Source of the DNA: Candidatus Gastranaerophilales bacterium
GTDB taxonomy: Bacteria > Cyanobacteriota > Vampirovibrionia > Gastranaerophilales > Gastranaerophilaceae
Length of the DNA: 5,475 nt
Assembly: GCA_900552525.1 (NCBI GenBank)
Contig: UNSK01000076.1
Coordinates: forward strand, 1 to 5,475
Reading direction: 5' to 3'
Part shown: piece by piece, positions 1 through 3,869 of the stretch
Layout: each line of letters begins with the position of its first letter
Numbering within the stretch: the stretch's first letter is position 1
Translations under genes and position numbers: made by a program
Notes under the pieces: model-generated
Told to the model about the DNA's origin: nothing
The model's database searches: none
The model's input: the letters and a program-made list of their open reading frames with translations, nothing else

Positions 1-1125
1 GTCATTTTCTGGATGATTATAGCAGGACTTTTCTCAATGGCTCTGAAATTTTCTGAAGTACTGCTTGGCGTTAAATTTAGAAAAACTAATCCGGACGGCA
101 GTGTTTCTGGCGGCCCGATGTATTATATTCCATTAGCCTTTAATAGTATGGGAAAATTCCCGCAAAAAGTAGGTTCGGCTTTAGCTAAAATATATGCAGT
201 ATGCTGTATATTTGCTATGATTGGCGGCTGGAACTTATTCCAGATAAATGCAATGACAGCGCAATTTACAGAAGTTACCGGAGGCGATAAAAGTATTTTT
301 GCTAACAATGGCTGGGTTTTAGGAACTATTGTTGCTATAATAACCTGGTTTACTATAATAGGCGGGATTAAAGCGATTGGAAAATTTACATCAAAAGTAA
401 CTCCGCTTATGTGTTCTTTGTATGTTGCAAGCGCTTTTCTTGTATGCCTGATTAACATACATCATGTACCAGAAACCATTGTTCTGATTATCAAAGAAGC
501 TTTTTCTCCAAGAGCAATGACCGGCGGAGCATTTGCCTGCATGTTATGGGGATTCCGGCGTGCAATGTTTGCAAATGAATCGGGGTTGGGAACCGCACCT
601 ATAGCGTTTTCCGCAGTAAATACTAATAAACCTGTTGCACAGGCTTTCATTTCTATGTTACAGCCATTTGTCGATACTGTAATTGTCGGAGTGGCAACGG
701 CTTTTGTGATTGTTGTTTCAAAAGCATATCTGACAGTTGACGGAATAGCAGGTATAGAGCTTACTTCAAAAGCCTTTGGCACTATATGTCCTGGTTTTCC
801 GATTTTATTAACAGTAATGGCTAGTTGTTTTGTGTTATCTACAATGCTTTGCGGCTCTTATTACGGTCTAAAAGCCTGGAACTTCTTATTTGGCAATTCG
901 ACCGCAAAGACCAGAATTTTTCAGGCAGCTTATTGTCTGTGTATAATTGCCGGTTCAGCAATGAATTTCAAGAGTATAATTAACCTTTCTGACGCAGTAA
1001 CCTTGTTTCTTGCAGTACCAAATTTAATTGCTGTATTTGCTCTCTCAGGAGTTATTATGAAAGAGCTTAAGCGGTATTGTGACAGATACAAAGTAGGCGG
1101 CAGAATATCCGATTATCTTCGTTAA
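1..1125 (+). CDS. Sodium:alanine/amino-acid symporter (AGCS family), 5'-truncated
   Basis: The reading frame is open from base 1 (Val-Ile-Phe-Trp precede the first Met at 13), so the gene starts upstream and 374 residues are visible. AGCS carriers are usually about 450-490 residues, so roughly 80-100 N-terminal residues are missing. These inner-membrane proteins import small neutral amino acids (alanine, glycine, sometimes glutamine) with Na+. Family hallmarks seen are GGPMYYI (109-129) and GFRRAMFANESGLGTAPIA (550-606), which matches the family's RRG-F-NEAG-GSAP signature with small substitutions. Several hydrophobic stretches follow, including those around 205-250, 319-372, 655-720 and 787-840. 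The tail is basic and polar (KELKRYCDRYK), as expected for a cytoplasmic C-terminus. No terminator is visible after the stop, so some readthrough into the next gene is possible. Substrate cannot be told from the sequence. Confidence 0.93.
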   Translation, partial: VIFWMIIAGLFSMALKFSEVLLGVKFRKTNPDGSVSGGPMYYIPLAFNSMGKFPQKVGSALAKIYAVCCIFAMIGGWNLFQINAMTAQFTEVTGGDKSIFANNGWVLGTIVAIITWFTIIGGIKAIGKFTSKVTPLMCSLYVASAFLVCLINIHHVPETIVLIIKEAFSPRAMTGGAFACMLWGFRRAMFANESGLGTAPIAFSAVNTNKPVAQAFISMLQPFVDTVIVGVATAFVIVVSKAYLTVDGIAGIELTSKAFGTICPGFPILLTVMASCFVLSTMLCGSYYGLKAWNFLFGNSTAKTRIFQAAYCLCIIAGSAMNFKSIINLSDAVTLFLAVPNLIAVFALSGVIMKELKRYCDRYKVGGRISDYLR

Positions 1126-1137
1126 TATAATCTTTAC

Positions 1138-1166
1138 TTGCAGGGGCTAAATAAATAGTGTAAAAT
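1138..1166 (+). promoter_or_regulatory. Predicted sigma70-type promoter for the homocitrate-synthase-like gene
   Basis: TTGCAG (1138-1143) and TAAAAT (1161-1166) are separated by exactly 17 bp, with an expected start near 1173 and a leader of only about 17 nt. It lies in the 64-bp gap after the symporter stop, so the downstream gene can be expressed independently. This is a consensus match by eye in AT-rich DNA and is not proven. Confidence 0.5.
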
Positions 1167-1167
1167 A

Positions 1168-1186
1168 CTCCTACAAACAAGGAGGT
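1168..1186 (+). promoter_or_regulatory. Strong ribosome binding site, with a possible masking hairpin
   Basis: AAGGAGGT (1179-1186) lies 3-4 nt before the ATG at 1190 and fixes that start. CTCCT at 1168-1172 is perfectly complementary to AGGAG at 1180-1184, with a 7-nt loop (ACAAACA), so a 5-bp stem could cover the Shine-Dalgarno site. The left arm would be present only on transcripts that begin upstream of about 1168, for example readthrough from the symporter. It would be absent from a transcript starting near 1173. Confidence 0.6.
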
Positions 1187-1189
1187 ATT

Positions 1190-2494
1190 ATGCCAAAAAT
1201 TTATTTCGTGGATGTTACAAACAGAGATGGGGTGCAAACTTCCAGACTGGGGCTTGCAAAACTTCAAAAAACTATTATTAATTTAATGCTTGATGATATG
1301 GGAATAACCCAATCAGAGTTCGGTTTTCCAACAACAATGCACGAATTAAATTATTTAAATGCAAATCTTGATCTTGTAAAAAGAGGAGTTATTACAAAGA
1401 CAAAACTCTCAGGTTGGATGAGAGGTATAGCAGGCGATGTCGAAAAATCTTTTACCAATTGTCCGCAGCTTGAATACTGTAATCTTTCTCAATCAACTTC
1501 TGAACAGATGATTCTAGGTAAATATCTCGGCAAAAAAACACCTGATGATATAATTAAAATGACCTGCGAAGCTGTAGAATGCGCCGTTTCAAAAGGGGCA
1601 AAAATAATCGGCGTAAATGCAGAAGATGCATCAAGAAGTGATTTGAATTACCTTATAAAACTTGCACAGGAGGTCAAAAAGCGCGGCGCTTACCGCTTTA
1701 GATACTGTGATACTCTGGGGTATGAAGACCCGCATACGACCTATCAAAGAATTTTTACGCTGGCAAAAGAAACTCAAATGCCTATAGAGCTTCATTACCA
1801 TAATGATTTAGGTATGGCTGTAGCCTGCTCTGTTGAAGGAGCTCGTGCTGCCGTTGATGCAGGCGTAGATGCATATATTAATACAGCAATTAATGGTATG
1901 GGTGAACGAGCAGGTAATGCAGACCTTGTATCCTGTCTGCTTGCAGTTTTAAAATCTGCCGGATTTAGAGAAAAATATCAGATTGATGAGAATATTGACT
2001 TAAGTAAAGCTTGGAAGCTAGCAAAATATACAGCGTATGCTTTTGGCCTTCCTATTCCGATTAACCAGCCTGCTGTAGGTGATAATGCTTTTGCTCACGA
2101 ATCTGGTATTCACGCTGATGGCGCATTAAAAGACAGAAGAAATTATGAGCTGTATGATTTTGAGGAATTAGGAAGAGGAGAGCCGGAAATTATTGAAACA
2201 GGCAGAATGATTACAACTGGCGAATATGGCGGTATCAAAGGTTTCAGAAATGTGTATGATAAGTTAGAATTAGAATTTCGAGATGAAAACGAAGCAAGAA
2301 ATATTCTTGAACTTGCGCGTTATGCAAATGTACATACACAAAAACCTTTAACAGAAAGTGAATTAAAATTCATATATCATTATCCTGATATAGCAGCCAG
2401 AATAATGACAGTATCTCCATTCTATGAACCATCTGGAGAATTGCAAAAAAGGCTAGACAAAGGCAGCGTAGCAATGCCGCAGCACATAATTTAA
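1190..2494 (+). CDS. Homocitrate synthase / isopropylmalate synthase family protein
   Basis: A complete 434-residue enzyme of the HMGL-like TIM-barrel family, which condenses acetyl-CoA with a 2-oxo acid (2-oxoglutarate gives homocitrate). Residues 8-16 read DVTNRDGVQ, with the conserved Arg12-Asp13 pair: catalytic Arg and metal-ligand Asp by family analogy. HYHNDLG at 202-208 supplies the two metal-binding histidines (202 and 204), and GERAGNADL at 238-246 carries the conserved Asn243. FAHESGIHADG at 301-311 is the typical C-terminal subdomain motif of homocitrate and isopropylmalate synthases. The length suits a homocitrate synthase without the LeuA-type allosteric leucine domain (about 500+ residues in LeuA). 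The first motif is DVTNRDGVQ rather than the more common DTTLRDGEQ, which I associate with a divergent NifV/homocitrate-synthase-like subgroup. The role could be nitrogenase cofactor synthesis, lysine synthesis or another 2-oxo-acid extension. No pathway neighbour decides this. Family is sure; substrate is inferred. Confidence 0.92.
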   Translation: MPKIYFVDVTNRDGVQTSRLGLAKLQKTIINLMLDDMGITQSEFGFPTTMHELNYLNANLDLVKRGVITKTKLSGWMRGIAGDVEKSFTNCPQLEYCNLSQSTSEQMILGKYLGKKTPDDIIKMTCEAVECAVSKGAKIIGVNAEDASRSDLNYLIKLAQEVKKRGAYRFRYCDTLGYEDPHTTYQRIFTLAKETQMPIELHYHNDLGMAVACSVEGARAAVDAGVDAYINTAINGMGERAGNADLVSCLLAVLKSAGFREKYQIDENIDLSKAWKLAKYTAYAFGLPIPINQPAVGDNAFAHESGIHADGALKDRRNYELYDFEELGRGEPEIIETGRMITTGEYGGIKGFRNVYDKLELEFRDENEARNILELARYANVHTQKPLTESELKFIYHYPDIAARIMTVSPFYEPSGELQKRLDKGSVAMPQHII

Positions 2495-2496
2495 GT

Positions 2497-2534
2497 AAAA
2501 AAATATCCGGTGTTTTAAACCGGATATTTTTTTT
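2497..2534. terminator. Bidirectional intrinsic terminator between convergent genes
   Basis: A 14-bp perfect stem pairs 2497-2510 (seven A, then TATCCGG) with 2520-2533 (CCGGATA, then T run), around a 9-nt loop TGTTTTAAA. On the + strand it ends in eight T (2527-2534). On the - strand the seven A of the left arm become the U run. It begins two bases after the stop of the synthase gene. It also overlaps the TAA stop (2533-2535) of the - strand gene, so it should end transcription from both sides. Confidence 0.93.
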
Positions 2535-3243
2535 ATTTACAAATACTTAACTGGTCTAATAGAATTGCATAAACAGCTTCGCCTTTTTTGGCCTTATAGT
2601 GACATCCTGGAGTAATTAAGCCTAATACAAGCCCGACACTGCACCCTACCGGTATACCAATTGCCAGCCCAGTACCGATTTTAGCCGGATTAGGAATAAA
2701 AGCGAAACCGACACCAGCACCTGCACCTGCTGCACCTAAGGTAAGTGTAGAAAGTGTCAGCTTTCCTGCAGTAGTCCAAGGTCCTTCTTTGAGTTTGCAA
2801 TCTTTGGTAAAAGGTCTTGCTTTAATATCAATACAGGTGTTGTCAGGAAAAACAATTTTTCTAAAAATAAGACTTACCCTTGCGTTTTTATTAAACCATT
2901 TTGGTTTTTCTACATTGGTAACTTCTGCAACGATTTTCGTTCCACAAGGGAGTATCAAAGTTCCTTCAGTAGTGTAAAGAGCTTGAGGAACAACGAAATT
3001 AACGAGTTCACCCGCTTTAGAACACTTAGAATAATATTTTTCATCAAAAACGAATTGTAAAACATTACCTTTTTCTACAATGTTTCTCAAATTAGTAATG
3101 GTAACAACATTACACGGAGCTTTTTTGTGAACATCAAGATGTTCAATAGCCTGTGTTTTTTCACACTCAGCTGCAAAAAGCGGTGCAGCATTTAAACTTA
3201 ATATACTAAGTGTAAAAAAGAATGAAAGAATTTTTCTTAACAT
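2533..3243 (-). CDS. Exported cysteine-rich protein of unknown function, Gly/Ala-rich C-terminus
   Basis: A 236-residue protein I do not recognise. Residues 1-25 form a clear Sec signal peptide: basic MLRK, hydrophobic core ILSFFFTLSILSL, and likely cleavage after Ala24 or Ala25 (LFAA). No lipobox cysteine is placed for lipoprotein processing. The mature part has nine cysteines (27, 44, 74, 100, 137, 149, 201, 214, 235), notable for an exported protein and compatible with disulfides. Residues about 60-145 look beta-rich; the LILPCGTKIVAEV and RVSLIFRKIVFPDNTCIDI segments faintly recall the 'LIPxGTR...LPDG' pattern of VirB10/TrbI-like barrels, a weak resemblance only. Residues 160-212 are Gly/Ala/hydrophobic with spaced glycines like a glycine zipper, and may insert in or contact a membrane. 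The start is supported by AAGGGG about 9 nt upstream and by a good promoter. It is convergent with the synthase gene. Confidence 0.82.
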   Translation of the reverse strand: MLRKILSFFFTLSILSLNAAPLFAAECEKTQAIEHLDVHKKAPCNVVTITNLRNIVEKGNVLQFVFDEKYYSKCSKAGELVNFVVPQALYTTEGTLILPCGTKIVAEVTNVEKPKWFNKNARVSLIFRKIVFPDNTCIDIKARPFTKDCKLKEGPWTTAGKLTLSTLTLGAAGAGAGVGFAFIPNPAKIGTGLAIGIPVGCSVGLVLGLITPGCHYKAKKGEAVYAILLDQLSICK

Positions 3244-3279
3244 AACATTTTACCCCTTATAAAAATATAATGACACCCC

Positions 3280-3308
3280 AGTATAACTGATTCAAATTTA
3301 TTTATCAA
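3280..3308 (-). promoter_or_regulatory. Predicted sigma70-type promoter for the exported cysteine-rich protein
   Basis: On the - strand TTGATA (complement of 3303-3308) and TATACT (complement of 3280-3285) are separated by exactly 17 bp. The expected start is near 3273, giving a leader of about 30 nt that contains the AAGGGG ribosome binding site. Four or more matches in each hexamer and ideal spacing make this a good candidate. Its -35 falls in one of two copies of TTATCAATAGT (3302-3312 and 3491-3501). Confidence 0.65.
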
Positions 3309-3365
3309 TAGTATGTGGGAATAAATTAAGCATATGAAATTTTTCAAATCTGTATTCAGAAATGA

Positions 3366-3387
3366 AACATTTTCTACAAAATGTTAT
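3366..3387. repeat. Inverted-repeat site A (left copy), near-palindrome
   Basis: AACATTTT-CTAC-AAAATGTT (3366-3385) has 8-bp perfect arms around an asymmetric 4-bp centre. The 21 bases 3367-3387 are the exact reverse complement of 3519-3539 (site B), including the asymmetric centre. It could be a recombination site half-pair or a dimer-binding operator. Confidence 0.85.
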
Positions 3388-3410
3388 CTAGCTGCCACAT
3401 TACTATTTCA

Positions 3411-3439
3411 ATTATAACATACCTTTATGAGGTTGTGAA
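3411..3439 (-). promoter_or_regulatory. Predicted strong extended -10 promoter facing left, inside the inverted repeats
   Basis: On the - strand TTCACA (complement of 3434-3439), 17 bp, then a perfect TATAAT (complement of 3411-3416), preceded by TG one base away (TGTTATAAT), the extended -10 feature. The DNA upstream of the -35 is A/T tract (3445-3466), resembling an UP element. The expected start is near 3404, which would run through site A toward the exported-protein gene as a second, long-leader transcript. It is the best promoter match in the intergenic region. Confidence 0.6.
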
Positions 3440-3456
3440 CCCCTGAAAAAAATTTT

Positions 3457-3485
3457 TTGTAAAAAAGTGTTAAAAAAACAATAAT
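3457..3485 (+). promoter_or_regulatory. Possible weak rightward promoter
   Basis: TTGTAA (3457-3462), 17 bp, AATAAT (3480-3485). Spacing is ideal but the region is A/T tract, where such matches arise easily. If real, it would start near 3492 and transcribe through site B into the 78-residue gene and fliD in the present orientation. Confidence 0.3.
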
Positions 3486-3517
3486 CAGTATTATCAATAG
3501 TTACAGCATCTCTTATT

Positions 3518-3543
3518 CATAACATTTTGTAGAAAATGTTATG
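3518..3543. repeat. Inverted-repeat site B (right copy), 26-bp near-perfect palindrome
   Basis: CATAACATTTT (3518-3528) and AAAATGTTATG (3533-3543) are perfect 11-bp inverted arms around the asymmetric centre GTAG. Bases 3519-3539 are the exact reverse complement of site A (3367-3387). There is no T run after it, so it is not an intrinsic terminator. Its right arm reaches the -35 region of the weak promoter at 3539-3567, and its centre is about 43 bp upstream of that promoter's expected start. Confidence 0.88.
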
Positions 3544-3567
3544 GAAGTAGTAAAAACGGCATATACA
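3539..3567 (+). promoter_or_regulatory. Possible activator-dependent promoter before the 78-residue gene
   Basis: TATACA (3562-3567) is a fair -10; the -35 at 17 bp is TTATGG (3539-3544), a poor match that overlaps palindrome B. Expected start is near 3574, with a leader of about 25 nt. A poor -35 with a palindrome centred near -43 is typical of activated promoters. I see no convincing sigma28 (TAAA / GCCGAT) or sigma54 (GG / TGC) flagellar promoter in 3540-3598. Confidence 0.3.
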
Positions 3568-3598
3568 ACCCTACACGAATCAGGAAAGTAACATAAGA

Positions 3599-3835
3599 AT
3601 GGATATCTTAGAAAATATAACAAATATATTAAGAAGAGCTGTGAATTATAGCAGGCATGGTTATAATTCTTCCATTGACATTAAAGATTTAGATTATTCA
3701 AACAAAAACTCCATAAATATTACATTCGTTACTTTATTAATATTATTTGGAGTAGGTATCGGAGCTTGCTTTAGCAAAGCTGCCGGTGCCTTTTCTTTAG
3801 AAAGAACGGTTTACCCCGATTTAAATATAGCATAG
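3599..3835 (+). CDS. Small single-pass membrane protein of unknown function, upstream of fliD
   Basis: A 78-residue protein I do not recognise. Residues 1-38 are polar and include basic residues (LRRAVNYSRH). Residues 39-58 form one clear hydrophobic membrane segment (INITFVTLLILFGVGIGACF), followed by a short tail rich in Ala/Gly and then VYPDLNIA. Having basic residues before the segment suggests the N-terminus stays in the cytoplasm. The ATG at 3599 is supported by AGGAAAG at 3582-3588, about 10 nt upstream. The stop is 34 bp before the fliD start with no terminator between, so the two are very likely co-transcribed. A role linked to flagella is suggested only by that position. Small size and lack of recognised homology leave some doubt that it is conserved. 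Confidence 0.72.
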   Translation: MDILENITNILRRAVNYSRHGYNSSIDIKDLDYSNKNSINITFVTLLILFGVGIGACFSKAAGAFSLERTVYPDLNIA

Positions 3836-3869
3836 ATGGCAGCGAAGCCGTTTATAAGCAGGTGAGGCA

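Larger units (their letters stand above)
3367..3539. other. Candidate invertible promoter segment (inverton) or paired-operator region
   Basis: Two perfect 21-bp inverted repeats (3367-3387 and 3519-3539) enclose 131 bp (3388-3518). The enclosed DNA contains a strong-looking leftward promoter (3411-3439) and a weaker rightward one (3457-3485). Known invertible promoters have this layout; the C. difficile flagellar switch is about 150 bp with 21-bp repeats. Inversion would place the leftward promoter at about 3467-3495 facing right, starting near 3502, roughly 97 nt ahead of the 78-residue gene and in line with fliD. No recombinase gene lies in this window. Because each repeat is itself palindromic, a regulator binding two sites explains the repeats as well. 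Confidence 0.4.

Noticed and set aside
123..782. Two open frames on the - strand inside the symporter gene
   Set aside because: They lie antisense to a gene with clear family motifs, have no ribosome binding site, and their translations look like no known protein.
2789..2977. A + strand 62-residue frame opposite the exported-protein gene
   Set aside because: It is antisense to a gene with a signal peptide, promoter, ribosome binding site and terminator. Nothing supports expression from the + strand.
3374..3400. An eight-codon frame (MWQLDNIL) at the start of the possible leftward transcript
   Set aside because: It begins only about 4 nt from the predicted start, without a ribosome binding site, and ends in the repeat centre. 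It is probably chance.
3518..3543. Palindrome B as an intrinsic terminator
   Set aside because: The stem is AT-rich and is followed by GAAGTAG rather than a T run, unlike the clear terminator at 2497-2534.
3366..3543. Repeats as insertion-sequence ends or a MITE
   Set aside because: The enclosed 131 bp has no transposase remnant and I see no flanking target-site duplication, and the repeats are palindromic themselves. An inverton or operator pair fits better.
3838..3851. Small GGC-AGCGAA-GCC hairpin between the 78-residue gene and fliD
   Set aside because: A 3-bp stem is too short to be meaningful and has no T run.
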